Source: Lysobacter sp.
GTDB lineage: Bacteria; Pseudomonadota; Gammaproteobacteria; Xanthomonadales; Xanthomonadaceae
Direction of reading: 5' to 3'
NCBI GenBank assembly: GCA_013141175.1
Contig: JABFRN010000001.1
Location: 1,813,444 to 1,877,443, forward strand
DNA length: 64,000 nucleotides
How positions within the stretch are numbered: the first letter of the stretch is position 1; the number at the start of each line of letters is the position of its first letter. The notes beneath the pieces are model-generated. The model saw nothing but the letters and a program-made list of their open reading frames with translations. It did no database searches and was not told the DNA's origin. Both the position numbers and the translations under genes were made by a program. Shown here piece after piece: positions 47,840-57,361 of the stretch.

Positions 47840-49072
47840 GTGAGTCGCGCGCTCTGGGTGGTGATGGATTCGCTGGGCCTGGGCGCGGCGCCCGATGCCG
47901 CCGCCTACGGCGATGCCGGCGCCGACACCTTCGGCCACATCGCCGCCGCCTGTGCGGAAGCGCCGCGCGGGCCGCTGCGGCTGCCGACGCTCACGCGCCT
48001 CGGTCTGCCGCAGGCGCATGCTCTGGCGCGCGGCCGTCCCGCTGCCGGGTTCAACGATCTGCCGCTCCCGGACAGCTGTTGGGGCTATGCCGTCGAGCGC
48101 GCCTGCGGCAAAGACACGCCGTCGGGACACTGGGAAACCGCAGGCGTCGTGCTCGACCGCGCGTTCGGGCTGTTCCCGGATCTCGAGCGCAGCTTTCCGC
48201 CCGAATTGCTGCGTGCATTGATCGATGACGCTGATCTGCCCGGCTTACTCGGCGACTGTCACGCCTCCGGCACCGAGATCATCGCAAGGCTCGGCGCGGA
48301 ACACATGGCCAGCGGCAAACCGATCGTCTACACCTCGGCCGACTCGGTGCTGCAGATCGCCGCGCACGAGACGTCGTTCGGGCTGCAGCGGCTGTACGAG
48401 GTGTGCATCGTCGCGCGACGCCTGCTGGCGCCATACGACATCGGCCGGGTGATCGCGCGGCCTTTCATCGGTACGCCGGAGGTCGGCTTCGTCCGCACCG
48501 GACATCGCCGCGATTACGCCCTGCCGCCGCCCGCGCCGACCCTGTTCGACGCCGTGCAGGCCGCAGGCGGCGAGACCATCGCGGTCGGCAAGATCGGCGA
48601 CATCTTCGCGCATCGCGGCGTGTCGCGGACGTTGCCCGCTTACGGTCACGACGCGCTGTTCGACGCGACCCTCGATGCGCTCGCGCAGGCCGGCGACGGC
48701 GCGTTGATCGCGACCAATTTCGTCGATTTCGACAGCGTCTACGGGCACCGTCGCGATGCGCTCGGCTATGGCGCGGCGCTGGAAGCCTTCGACGCGCGTC
48801 TGCCCGAATTGCTGCGCGCGCTGGGTCGCGACGATCTGCTGGTGCTCAGCGCCGATCACGGCTGCGACCCGACCTGGCCCGGCAACGACCACACCCGCGA
48901 AACCATACCGCTGCTCGCCTGGGGTCCGGCGCTGCGCGCGCGCTGCGTCGGCCGACGCGCGTCTTTCGCCGATATCGGCCAGGGCTTCGCCACCCATCTC
49001 GGACTGCCGCCGTTGGCGGCGGGCCGCTGTTTTCTCACCGACACAGTCCCGCACGGTTCCGAACGTCCATGA
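47840..49072 (+). CDS. deoB: Phosphopentomutase
   Basis: 410 residues from GTG 47840; a GTG at 47828 is possible. Interconverts (deoxy)ribose 1- and 5-phosphates, with two Mn2+. The alkaline-phosphatase-like fold has 'VVMDSLGLGAAPD', the phosphoacceptor Thr in 'KDTPSGHWE', and metal ligands in 'NFVDFDSVYGHRRD' and 'SADHGCDPTWPGNDHTRE'. It starts 17 bases after deoC and overlaps deoD by four bases. Confidence 0.95.
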   Translation: MSRALWVVMDSLGLGAAPDAAAYGDAGADTFGHIAAACAEAPRGPLRLPTLTRLGLPQAHALARGRPAAGFNDLPLPDSCWGYAVERACGKDTPSGHWETAGVVLDRAFGLFPDLERSFPPELLRALIDDADLPGLLGDCHASGTEIIARLGAEHMASGKPIVYTSADSVLQIAAHETSFGLQRLYEVCIVARRLLAPYDIGRVIARPFIGTPEVGFVRTGHRRDYALPPPAPTLFDAVQAAGGETIAVGKIGDIFAHRGVSRTLPAYGHDALFDATLDALAQAGDGALIATNFVDFDSVYGHRRDALGYGAALEAFDARLPELLRALGRDDLLVLSADHGCDPTWPGNDHTRETIPLLAWGPALRARCVGRRASFADIGQGFATHLGLPPLAAGRCFLTDTVPHGSERP

Positions 49073-49785
49073 GTACACCGCATATCGAAGCCGAACCCGG
49101 CGCCATCGCCGACACCGTGCTCTTTCCCGGCGATCCTTTACGTGCGCGCCATATCGCCCGCACATTCCTGGACGATGCGGTGGAATTCAACGCGCGCCGC
49201 AACATGCTCGGCTATACCGGTCGTTATCGCGGGCAACGTATTTCGGTGATGGGCAGCGGCATGGGCATTCCGTCCAGCGCGATCTACGCCACCGAACTGG
49301 CGCGCGTCTACGGCGTGCGCCGGATCGTGCGCATCGGCACCTGCGGCGGCGTCGGCGAGGTCGGGTTGGGCGACCTGCTGCTGGCGCAATCGGCCAGCAC
49401 CGACTCGCGCTTCAACCGCCTGCATTTCGGCGATCACGACCTTGCGGCCTGCGCCGATTTCGCGCTGATGAAAGCGATGGCCGACACCGCTGCGCGACAG
49501 AACGTCGCCGTTCGCGTCGCCCACGTCTTCAGCACCGACTGTTTCTACGATGGCGATGCCGATCTGCTCATGCATCTGCGCCGTCACAACATCGTCGGCA
49601 TCGATATGGAATCCGCCGGACTCTATGGCCTGGCGATGCGCGAAGGCCTGCAGTGTCTGTCGGTGATGACCGTGAGCGACCATCTCGATCGCGACGAGCA
49701 CATGCCTGCCGCCGAACGCGAACAGGGCTTGGCCCGAATGGTGACGCTGGCGTTGGAGAGTCTCGGCGACGTTCCTGCGGGTTGA
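49069..49785 (+). CDS. deoD: Purine nucleoside phosphorylase, DeoD type
   Basis: 238 residues. Phosphorolyses purine (deoxy)nucleosides. Motifs: 'TVLFPGDPLRARHIA' (phosphate), 'VMGSGMGIPSSAIYATEL', 'RIGTCGGVG', 'GIDMESAGLYGLA' (ribose) and 'MTVSDHL' (base-contacting Asp). This is the hexameric low-molecular-mass class. The ATG overlaps the deoB stop. Its product feeds DeoB and then DeoC. Confidence 0.95.
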   Translation: MSTPHIEAEPGAIADTVLFPGDPLRARHIARTFLDDAVEFNARRNMLGYTGRYRGQRISVMGSGMGIPSSAIYATELARVYGVRRIVRIGTCGGVGEVGLGDLLLAQSASTDSRFNRLHFGDHDLAACADFALMKAMADTAARQNVAVRVAHVFSTDCFYDGDADLLMHLRRHNIVGIDMESAGLYGLAMREGLQCLSVMTVSDHLDRDEHMPAAEREQGLARMVTLALESLGDVPAG

Positions 49786-49792
49786 ACTTCGA

Positions 49793-50641
49793 TCAGCCGC
49801 CCGCCAGCGGCGTGAGCAGACGCCGGCCACTGCCCGCCGCGTGGAACATGTTGGGCGTGAGCGCATCGGTATTGCCATCGGCCATCAATGACTCGTCCTG
49901 CCAAGGGATCACCGCTTTTGGCCCGGCGACATAGGTCTGCCATTGGCCATAGGCGGGCCGTTCCTGTCCTTTGATGGAATAGTCGAACGGCAGCGTGCCG
50001 ATCCAAAAGGGTTTGTCCGCATCCGGCCCCGAGGTCGGCGTGATGAATGTCCAGCGTTTGGCGGCGGCAATGCTGTTCCGCGCGAACATGTTCCGCCACT
50101 GTTTCATCTCCGACTCGCTGCCGATCACGCGCAGATTGACGTGGCTGACGTCCAGATCGATGACCTTTCCGTCGCGGCCGATCTTCACGAGCAGGAACAC
50201 CGCGCCCGAAATTTCCGCATCGGCGAGGCCGATCGGATAGATGGGCAGCCTGCGGCTCCTCGGATCGACGCGAATCGATTCGTTTGCCTGGTTGTCGCTG
50301 AACACTGCACTGCGCAACTCCACCGAATACCGACCATCGTCGAGTTTCCTGCCGACGAACAGCAGAGACATCTTCGAGCGGCTGAGGGCCTTGTCCTGCA
50401 ATGCGACAGGCTCGAACTTCCATTGCGGCAACAGTCGGGCAGCCATGTCGACGATGCCTCTCGGCAATTTTTCCGGCTGATCGAGCGTATGGGCGACGAC
50501 GTCGCCGGCCGGGGTGATGTCGATGGTGCCGGTGACGTAGAGGGCGGACTCGATCTGTTTGCGGACAGCGCCCGGACCATTTTCGGCGGAGACGGCGAAA
50601 CTGCAGACAAGCAGCAAGCAGAGGATCAGCAGACGGCGCAT
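49793..50641 (-). CDS. Periplasmic protein with TonB C-terminal-like domain
   Basis: 282 residues with a clear signal peptide (1-19, 'LLILCLLLVCSFAVSA') and no transmembrane anchor. 'EISGAVFLLVKIGRDGKVIDLDV' resembles the TonB C-terminal fold, but the protein lacks the Pro-rich arm of energy-transducing TonB. It is probably an exported protein that borrows this domain. Convergent with deoD (seven bases) and divergent from the antiporter gene. Confidence 0.7.
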   Translation of the reverse strand: MRRLLILCLLLVCSFAVSAENGPGAVRKQIESALYVTGTIDITPAGDVVAHTLDQPEKLPRGIVDMAARLLPQWKFEPVALQDKALSRSKMSLLFVGRKLDDGRYSVELRSAVFSDNQANESIRVDPRSRRLPIYPIGLADAEISGAVFLLVKIGRDGKVIDLDVSHVNLRVIGSESEMKQWRNMFARNSIAAAKRWTFITPTSGPDADKPFWIGTLPFDYSIKGQERPAYGQWQTYVAGPKAVIPWQDESLMADGNTDALTPNMFHAAGSGRRLLTPLAGG

Positions 50642-50730
50642 GGAATGACCCGGGACGTGGAACATGCCGTCCAGAATATCGCGATTGCGGCATCCCCGCA
50701 CTGCGGGTAAGGTCGAATGCGGAGGTGCGC

Positions 50731-52527
50731 ATGCACGGCAATGGCTTGCAACTCGCGCTGGTCTTCCTGCTGGCCGCAGTGATCGCGGTGCCGCTGTTCA
50801 AGCGTTTCGGCTTGGGTGCGGTGCTGGGCTATCTCGCGGCGGGCGTGGTGCTGGGCCCGTTCGGTCTGCGCGTGATCCGCGATCCCGAGCCGGTGTTGGC
50901 CGCCAGCGAGATCGGCGTGGTCATGATGCTCTTCGTCATCGGCCTGGAGCTGTCGTTCGCGCGGTTGAAATTGATGCGCAAGCCGGTGTTCGGCGTCGGC
51001 GGACTGCAGGTCGCGCTGTCGGGCCTGATCCTGGGGGCATTGGCGCTCGCGCTGGGCCTGACGTGGAAAGCCGCGCTGGTGGTCGGGCTTGCGCTTGCGC
51101 TGTCGTCCACTGCGTTCGGTCTGCAGCTCTTGTCCGAGCGCAAGGCGATCAGCAGCCCGCATGGACGGCTCGCGTTCGCGATCCTGCTGTTCCAGGATCT
51201 GGCCGCCATTCCGCTGCTCGCGGCGATTCCGCTGCTCGGCGTCGCCGCCGCCAGCACCGGCCCGGTGTGGCAGGAGGTGCTGAAGGCGGCAGCGGCGATC
51301 GTCGCGGTGGTGATCGGCGGGCGCTATGTGCTGCGGCAGTTGTTCCGTCTTGCCGCGCGCATCGGTGTGCCGGAGATGCTCACCGCCAGCGCGCTGCTCG
51401 CGGTGCTCAGCGCGGGCTGGGCGATGCAGCTGGCCGGCCTGAGCATGGGGCTGGGCGCGTTCCTTGCCGGCGTGCTGCTGGCGGACTCCGAATTCCGCCA
51501 TGAGGTCGAATCGCAGATCGAGCCGTTCAAGGGCCTGCTGTTGGGCCTGTTCTTCATGGCCGTGGGGATGAGCATCGACCTGAAGCTGATCGCGGCCGAA
51601 CCGTGGGTCGTGGTGTTCGGCACGGTGGCGCTGCTCGCGATCAAATCGATCCTGCTTTTCGGTATCGGTCTGCGTCCCGGACGGCTGGATTGGCGCGAAG
51701 CGCTGCAGCTCGGCGTGGTGTTGGCGCTGGGCGGCGAATTCGCATTCGTGGTGTTGGCTGAAGCCACCCATGCAAAGCTCATCGATGCCGTGCTGCAGAA
51801 CCGGCTGGTGGCGGTCGTCGGTCTGTCGATGGCGCTGACCCCGCTGTCGATGATCGCTGCGTCGCGTCTGCTGCGGGCCTATCCGGAGGCCGCGCCGAAG
51901 CGCGCGTTCGATCCGATCCCCGAGGGCCATCCGCAGGTGATCCTCGCCGGCTTCGGTCGTTTCGGCCAGATCGTCGCGCGCATGCTGGTGGCGCAGAAGA
52001 TTCCGTTCGTCGCGGTGGAAACCGATGCGGTACAGGTGGATTTCGTACGCCGCTTCGGCAACATCGTGTACTACGGCGATCCGTCGCGCCCCGATCTGCT
52101 GCGTTCCGCAGGCGCCGCTCATGCGCGCATCTTCATCAATACCATCGACAACCCCGAGACGAATCTGCGCGTCACCCGCGTGGTCCGCCGGCTGTATCCC
52201 ACGCTGAGAATCTTCGCCCGCGCGCACGACCGCCGGCACGCATGGCAGTTGATGGACATGGGCGCGGAGGTGACCCGCGAAACCTTCGCTTCCGGCCTGG
52301 AAATGGGTCGCGATGTGCTGGTCGCGCTGGGCATGTCGCCGGAACAGGCGACACAGCGCGCGCGGAAATTCCGTGAACACGACGAAGCGCTGCTGGCGAG
52401 CCAGCATCTGATCTACGACGACGAGGCGGCGCTGCTGGAAAGCGCGAAACAGGCGCGCAGTGAGCTGGAGCAGCTGTTCGAAGCGGATATCGAACCCGAC
52501 GGCGACGCGCCGGACGACCCGCGTTGA
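50731..52527 (+). CDS. Kef-type potassium/proton antiporter with RCK domain
   Basis: 598 residues: about twelve transmembrane helices of the CPA2 family (1-385; 'GYLAAGVVLGPFGLRV', 'FVIGLELSFARLKLM', 'LFFMAVGMSIDL'), then a TrkA-N (RCK) domain with the nucleotide-binding motif 'VILAGFGRFGQIVARML'. This is the KefB/KefC layout, which in E. coli is gated by glutathione adducts; a partner KefG/F is not adjacent. GGAGG before ATG 50731 decides the start. Confidence 0.92.
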   Translation: MHGNGLQLALVFLLAAVIAVPLFKRFGLGAVLGYLAAGVVLGPFGLRVIRDPEPVLAASEIGVVMMLFVIGLELSFARLKLMRKPVFGVGGLQVALSGLILGALALALGLTWKAALVVGLALALSSTAFGLQLLSERKAISSPHGRLAFAILLFQDLAAIPLLAAIPLLGVAAASTGPVWQEVLKAAAAIVAVVIGGRYVLRQLFRLAARIGVPEMLTASALLAVLSAGWAMQLAGLSMGLGAFLAGVLLADSEFRHEVESQIEPFKGLLLGLFFMAVGMSIDLKLIAAEPWVVVFGTVALLAIKSILLFGIGLRPGRLDWREALQLGVVLALGGEFAFVVLAEATHAKLIDAVLQNRLVAVVGLSMALTPLSMIAASRLLRAYPEAAPKRAFDPIPEGHPQVILAGFGRFGQIVARMLVAQKIPFVAVETDAVQVDFVRRFGNIVYYGDPSRPDLLRSAGAAHARIFINTIDNPETNLRVTRVVRRLYPTLRIFARAHDRRHAWQLMDMGAEVTRETFASGLEMGRDVLVALGMSPEQATQRARKFREHDEALLASQHLIYDDEAALLESAKQARSELEQLFEADIEPDGDAPDDPR

Positions 52528-52555
52528 GCGGAACGTCCGTGCGCGCCGCCCATGA

Positions 52556-54244
52556 TCATTTCGATGGCGCGAAGGTCTCTCCGAAGAAATCCCCGACATT
52601 CCACTTCGGCCGCTCCGCCGCATCGCCGACCAGCTGGCCGATGCGCGCGTTGAGCTTCGCCAGCCGCAGCGCATCGCCGTAGGCGATCGGCAAGCTGGCT
52701 TCGTCGCTGGGCTGATGGTAGTGATCGCGCATGAATTTGCGCAGCGCCATGTTCGGGTCGCGCACGCCATCGGCGGACACCGTGCCGCCGCTGAGATACA
52801 CCGCCGGAATCCCGGCGCGGATGAAGGCGTACTGGTCGCTGCGCACGAACACCACTTCTTCCGGAAATGGATCGGGCGACAGGCTCACGCCGATTGCTTT
52901 CGCGGCGGTGTCCAGCGTCGATTTCAGCGTGGAATGCTCGATACCGATCGGCACCACGTCCTTGCTCGGCGCCAGCAGCACCGGCATGTCCATGTTGATG
53001 TTGGCGATCAGCGATGCCGCCGGTACGGTCGGATGCGACGCGAACCATTCGGCGCCGAGCAGGCCTTTCTCCTCGGCGGTCAGCGCGACGAACAGCAGCG
53101 AGCGTTTCGGCGCGGGTTTCGTCGCATGCAGGATGCGCGCGGCTTCGAACAGGATCGAAACGCCCAGCGCGTTGTCGAGCGCGCCGTTGTAGATCCGGTC
53201 CTCGACGCCTTTTTCGTCCTTGACCGGCGCGCCGATGCCGATGTGGTCGAGATGCGCGGTGTAGACGATGTGCTCGGCGCCCAGCGTCGCGTCGCTGCCC
53301 GGTAGTCTCGCGACCACGTTGCGCGATTCGACCGGTTCGATCTTCGTGCGTGCGGCCAGCGTGAGCGTGCCCGGCAGATCGAAGCCTTTCAGCGTGCCTG
53401 CCTGCGCGGCCTTGAACAGCGCCGCCGCAGGCTGCGGACCATCGGCGAAGATCAGATCGGCCGCAGCGGCACTGACGTTCGCCACCGCGCGCAGCTCGGG
53501 AAACGTGTTCATGCCCTTGCCGTCGGCATCGCGCAGGCGCATGCCCGAGCGCTGCCAGTTGTCGGCGCTGCGCGACCACGGCGAACCGGCTTCGTCCTGC
53601 GGCGTGTTGACGAACACCGCGCCGATCGCGCCACGCTCGGCGAGCGCGCGCAGTTTTTCGCGGCTGGCGCTGTGGAACGCGCGACGATCGTTGTCGAAGC
53701 GCGATGGCGCACCGGAGAACAGCACCGCGATCTTGCCGTGCAGATCAAGCCCGGCGAAATCGTCGTGATTCAAGCCCGGCGCGTGCACGCCCTGACCGAC
53801 GAACACCGCCGGTGCTTCGATCGCGTGGGCCGTGGCGTTGAAATCGAGCGCCGGCAGGAACTGCTCGCGGAAGCGCAGCGCGATCTCGCGACCGTTGCGC
53901 TTCACCGTGAGCGCGGCACCTTCGGCTTCGCGCGTCGCCTTCAGCAGGGGCACGCGCTGGAAATACGTGCCGTTGTCGCCGGCCGGCTGCAGCCCGATCT
54001 CGCGGAAGCGCTTCGCCGCGTATTCGGCGGCGAGATCGTAGCCGCGCGTACCGGTCTCGCGGCCTTCGAGCCTGTCGTCGGCGAGAAAGCCCACATCGTC
54101 GGCGATGCGCTGCTCGTCGGCATTCAGTGGCGCGCTTGCGACCGGCGGCGGTGCGGAGACGGTGAGCCCCGGCCCGACCGGTTCGGCATCTCGTTGGCAG
54201 GCGGCGAGGGTCGCGAACAGCAGCAACGCGGCAAAACGGGCCAT
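52556..54244 (-). CDS. M28 family zinc aminopeptidase lipoprotein
   Basis: 562 residues. The signal ends in a lipobox (ATLAAC). A PA-like insert (about 120-260) precedes the M28 domain with zinc ligands in 'YTAHLDHIG' (His, Asp), 'NGALDNALG' (Asp), 'LTAEEKGLLG' (Glu pair) and 'NINMDMP' (Asp), plus a C-terminal His region 'DHYHQPSDE'. It would trim peptides in the periplasm or at the outer membrane. Convergent with the antiporter gene. Confidence 0.93.
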   Translation of the reverse strand: MARFAALLLFATLAACQRDAEPVGPGLTVSAPPPVASAPLNADEQRIADDVGFLADDRLEGRETGTRGYDLAAEYAAKRFREIGLQPAGDNGTYFQRVPLLKATREAEGAALTVKRNGREIALRFREQFLPALDFNATAHAIEAPAVFVGQGVHAPGLNHDDFAGLDLHGKIAVLFSGAPSRFDNDRRAFHSASREKLRALAERGAIGAVFVNTPQDEAGSPWSRSADNWQRSGMRLRDADGKGMNTFPELRAVANVSAAAADLIFADGPQPAAALFKAAQAGTLKGFDLPGTLTLAARTKIEPVESRNVVARLPGSDATLGAEHIVYTAHLDHIGIGAPVKDEKGVEDRIYNGALDNALGVSILFEAARILHATKPAPKRSLLFVALTAEEKGLLGAEWFASHPTVPAASLIANINMDMPVLLAPSKDVVPIGIEHSTLKSTLDTAAKAIGVSLSPDPFPEEVVFVRSDQYAFIRAGIPAVYLSGGTVSADGVRDPNMALRKFMRDHYHQPSDEASLPIAYGDALRLAKLNARIGQLVGDAAERPKWNVGDFFGETFAPSK

Positions 54245-54363
54245 CGGTCGGTTCCGGAACAGGGATGGCGGACGCTAGCACCGGCGCGCGGGACCGACAA
54301 TGGACCCGGGGCATGTCGGCGCTGACGTAACATCGTGGCTTCGCCTTCGCCGGGAGCCGCCAC

Positions 54364-54996
54364 ATGTCAGCGAACACCATCGCCACGCCGCCGGTTCCGC
54401 CCGAGCGCAAGTTGCTGCTCGTCATCGTGACAGTGGCGTTGATCGCGTCCGGCATTGCGCCGAAGGACCGGTTGACCTGGTTTCTGGAAGTGGTCTGGGT
54501 GATCGTGGCGATTCCGATCATCGCCCTGAACTGGCGGCGCTTTCCGCTGACCCGATTGCTGTGCTGGCTGCTGGTCGCGCACGCGCTGGTGCTGATCCAC
54601 GGCGGCGCCTATACCTATGCGGAAACGCCGCTCGGTTTCTGGCTGCGCGACACCTTCGGATTCGAGCGCAACCCATGGGACCGGGTTGGCCATCTGATGC
54701 AGGGGTTCGTACCGGCAATCCTCGCCCGCGAATTGATGCTGCGCTGCACGCCATTGCGCCGCGGCGGCTGGCTGTTCTATCTGGTGCTGGCCGCCTGCCT
54801 GAGTTTCAGCGCGTTCTTCGAGCTGATCGAATGGTGGTCGGCGTTGATCTACGGCGCGGACGCCGATGCGTTCCTCGCCACCCAGGGCGATGTCTGGGAT
54901 ACGCAGTGGGACATGTTCCTGTGCCTGGTCGGCGCGACGGCGTCGCTGTTGCTGTGGTCGCGGGTCCATGATCGGCAACTCGGCAACCGGAGTTGA
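54364..54996 (+). CDS. DUF2238 (YjdF family) membrane protein
   Basis: 210 residues with five or six transmembrane helices. 'NPWDRVGHLMQGFVPAILARE', 'FFELIEWWSALIYG' and 'DVWDTQWDMFLCLVGA' are the conserved blocks of DUF2238. Function unknown. Divergent from the M28 gene and convergent with the TrbM-like gene, with a shared terminator between. Confidence 0.9.
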   Translation: MSANTIATPPVPPERKLLLVIVTVALIASGIAPKDRLTWFLEVVWVIVAIPIIALNWRRFPLTRLLCWLLVAHALVLIHGGAYTYAETPLGFWLRDTFGFERNPWDRVGHLMQGFVPAILARELMLRCTPLRRGGWLFYLVLAACLSFSAFFELIEWWSALIYGADADAFLATQGDVWDTQWDMFLCLVGATASLLLWSRVHDRQLGNRS

Positions 54997-55033
54997 GTCC
55001 AGCAGTACCCGGCGGATGAAAAGACGGGCATGA

Positions 55034-55059
55034 AAAAGGCGGGGTTGCCCCCGCCTTTT
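55034..55059. terminator. Bidirectional intrinsic terminator
   Basis: AAAAGGCGGGG-TTGC-CCCCGCCTTTT is an 11-bp stem with A/T tracts on both sides, so it can stop the DUF2238 transcript rightwards and the TrbM-like transcript leftwards. Confidence 0.88.
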
Positions 55060-55084
55060 CCGGATCGTTTCGCGTTGTATCGGC

Positions 55085-55924
55085 TCAGAAGCCGATCGCG
55101 GCGGGATCCTTCGAGGCCGGAATCGCGCCGTTGTTGGCGGCGACCTTGGCGGCTGCGCTGCCGCCATCGACCCAATAACCACCTGCATATTGATAGATGG
55201 TGTTGCCTTCGTAGTCGGTGTAGCTGCTTTCCACGTACTTCTCGACGTAATACGGCTTGGTATTGTTGATGTCGGTGTATTCGTGGGTGAAGTACGCATC
55301 GCAATACGAGGGCATCTGGTTGCTGATCTCGTATTCGCCGTCGATACCCGTCCAGGTCCTGAGCGTCGCGTTCAGGGTGGCGGCATCGCAGCGACCGGCG
55401 CCATTGCCGATGGCCTCGACCAGTGTGCCCATCTGCGGGGTGTCGCTAGCGGTCGGGCAGAGCTTCAGGAAGTTGATGCGCGCCTGGATGGTTTTCCACG
55501 GCTTGCTCAGATTGATGCTGAAGTATTTGCGCAACGACGGCATGCATTCGCTGGGAGCGCTGCCGGTCGAGAGGCAGAGGATGGCTTCGCAGGCCGAGCC
55601 TTCGTCGCCTTCCAGCACCTGGCCCTGCTGCTGCTGGGTCAGATTGTCGACCACCGCCTGCATATCGTTCGGCAGGGTGGGTGCCGTGGTCGTGTTGACG
55701 GTCGTGTCGTAGCCGTCCGGCAACTGGCCGTTGGCGGTGTTCGAGTTGTTGCCGGCCGGGTCGTAGCCATCGGGCAGCTGACCACCGGTAGCATCCGGGT
55801 TGTAGCCGGCCGGGTCGTAGCCCTCGGGAAGCTGGAAGTTGCTGCTGCTCTGGGCGCTGACGGCGGCCGACGACGACGCAAGGGCCACCGCAAGTGCGAG
55901 CGCGGAAATCACGCGGTTGTTCAT
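55085..55924 (-). CDS. TrbM-domain protein (orphan conjugation-type protein)
   Basis: 279 residues with a signal peptide (1-24). The N-terminal region has three repeats of QLPDGYDPAGNN type (about 29-72), then a domain with 'ACEAILCLSTG', 'CMPSLRKYFSI' and 'QARINFLKLCP' as in TrbM/KikA proteins of conjugative systems; its cysteines should form disulfides in the periplasm. The C-terminal third is Tyr-rich. No other tra/trb/vir gene is near, so this is an orphan copy. GGAGAG precedes the start. Confidence 0.8.
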   Translation of the reverse strand: MNNRVISALALAVALASSSAAVSAQSSSNFQLPEGYDPAGYNPDATGGQLPDGYDPAGNNSNTANGQLPDGYDTTVNTTTAPTLPNDMQAVVDNLTQQQQGQVLEGDEGSACEAILCLSTGSAPSECMPSLRKYFSINLSKPWKTIQARINFLKLCPTASDTPQMGTLVEAIGNGAGRCDAATLNATLRTWTGIDGEYEISNQMPSYCDAYFTHEYTDINNTKPYYVEKYVESSYTDYEGNTIYQYAGGYWVDGGSAAAKVAANNGAIPASKDPAAIGF

Positions 55925-56300
55925 AAGACTTCTCTCCTGATAGTCAAATCGCATCGGCGAGAGTGACCGCCTTGGCGAACTCGAGTTTTCTCGTATCGCC
56001 CGGTGTTGCCGAGCCCCGACAGCTGAAAGCGCCCCTACGTCCCGACGGCTTGCAGCCCACCAATGACGCCATGAGTCTGCCGCAGAAGCTCCCACGTTCA
56101 GACTAACGGACTTCGGTGTCGTTTTCAAAGCATTCGCAGTCCATGGGACCTGAATACGATCGGGCCCACGCGAAGCATGCCGGTTTCGATTCAACCATAT
56201 GTTTTCAAGGATGTTTTTGCTTTCTTCAGGACGATTCCACGCAGCCGGACCCCGGCTGGAGCGACGACCGTCTGTCGGAACGCACGGCCGCTCGGCCTGT
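55925..56300. other. Intergenic region upstream of the TrbM-like gene
   Basis: 376 bases without a supported gene. The TrbM-like gene's leader and promoter lie here; the stretch 56180-56220 is T-rich. I looked for a c-di-GMP (GEMM) type riboswitch and did not find its conserved core. No repeats of the GTAGG type are present. Confidence 0.45.
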
Positions 56301-57083
56301 TCAGTGCGATTCCGGCGCATCGGGCGGGCGGCGCGGCGGAAACTGCAGCACCACCCCACGCTCTTCCTGGGGGCGCTGCCACAGCACCGGCACGTCGGTC
56401 GGCGGGGGTAATTCAAGCTCCGCCTCGTCGGCAGGCGGGGCATCGCCATCCAGCTCCCAGCTGTACTGCTTGCGCGGTGGGATCGGGTCGAGGTAGCGGA
56501 ACAGGATCGCCGAGAGCACGCCGCCAGCGGCCCCGCCCAGATGCGATTGCCAGGACACGCCCGGTTCCTGCGGCAGCACCGTCAGCAGCATGCCGCCATA
56601 AAGGAAGAACGCGATCATCGCCGCCGCGATCGAAGGCCGGTCGCGGCGCAGCAGGCCGAGCATGAACACCAGGAACATCAGGCCGTGGGTCAGGCCGCTG
56701 GCCCCGAGATGATGGCTGCCGGGCTCGCCCAGCAGCCACGCGCCCAGTCCCGAACCCAGCCACAGGATCGGCAGCGCACGGACCGTCGCCTTCGGATAGA
56801 CGCTGCCGGCGAGGGTGCCGAGCAGCAGCAGCGATGCGGCATTCGCGGCGATGTGCTCGACCGAGCCGTGCAGCAGCGGTGCGGTCAGCAGGCCCCACAG
56901 GCCCTGGGCGCTCAGTGCGGTGACGGTGAGCGGGCGGTAGTCTTCGCCCTGCTGCAGGGCGAACACCGCCGCCAGCAACAGTACGAAGGCGAGACTGGCG
57001 TTCAACGCCCGCAGCAGGCGCCGCCGATCGGTGGCGCGCTGGGCGGGGGTGTCGGGCAGCTCTTCGGGCGTGTGCAGGTGCAT
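56301..57083 (-). CDS. Rhomboid family intramembrane serine protease
   Basis: 260 residues with six or seven transmembrane helices. Catalytic Ser is in 'HHLGASGLTHGLMF' (GASG) and His in 'SWQSHLGGAAGG'; the 'HGSVEHIAANAASLLLLG' segment carries the conserved HxxxN-type motif. The cytosolic C-terminal tail is acidic and Pro-rich. It would cleave single-pass membrane proteins. Substrate unknown. Confidence 0.92.
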   Translation of the reverse strand: MHLHTPEELPDTPAQRATDRRRLLRALNASLAFVLLLAAVFALQQGEDYRPLTVTALSAQGLWGLLTAPLLHGSVEHIAANAASLLLLGTLAGSVYPKATVRALPILWLGSGLGAWLLGEPGSHHLGASGLTHGLMFLVFMLGLLRRDRPSIAAAMIAFFLYGGMLLTVLPQEPGVSWQSHLGGAAGGVLSAILFRYLDPIPPRKQYSWELDGDAPPADEAELELPPPTDVPVLWQRPQEERGVVLQFPPRRPPDAPESH

Positions 57084-57188
57084 CCGGATTCTGTGGTGCC
57101 GATGGCGGTACCGATCAAGCCCACCGGATGGCCCGGGGCGCCTTTGCTCTGGAACGCTGTGGAATGGCGCTGGCGGTAAACGGGGTCA

Positions 57189-57347
57189 TCAGAGCGAGGA
57201 CAGGATATCCAGAATCCCCCAAAACCAGTCCCAGAGCGACCCCGGATCGTCGCCGGTGAGCGTCATCGTCAGCCAACGCAGAAGTGCCGCGACTGCAAGC
57301 ACCACGGCACCCACAGCCAGGCACAACAGGTTGATGTCGAGCGACAT
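57189..57347 (-). CDS. 52-residue membrane protein downstream of terC
   Basis: A short ORF starting at ATG 57347, 14 bases after the terC stop, with one or two hydrophobic segments ('LLCLAVGAVVLAVAALLRWL', 'LWDWFWGILDIL'). GGACGGA lies upstream. It may be produced with the transporter from the manganese-regulated transcript. No family known. Confidence 0.55.
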   Translation of the reverse strand: MSLDINLLCLAVGAVVLAVAALLRWLTMTLTGDDPGSLWDWFWGILDILSSL

Positions 57348-57361
57348 GACGGTCCGTCCGC

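Noticed and set aside
55925-56300. c-di-GMP riboswitch in the leader of the TrbM-like gene
   Set aside because: A few G-rich and GGGACG-like pieces are present, but the conserved GEMM core and tetraloop receptor are not in order.
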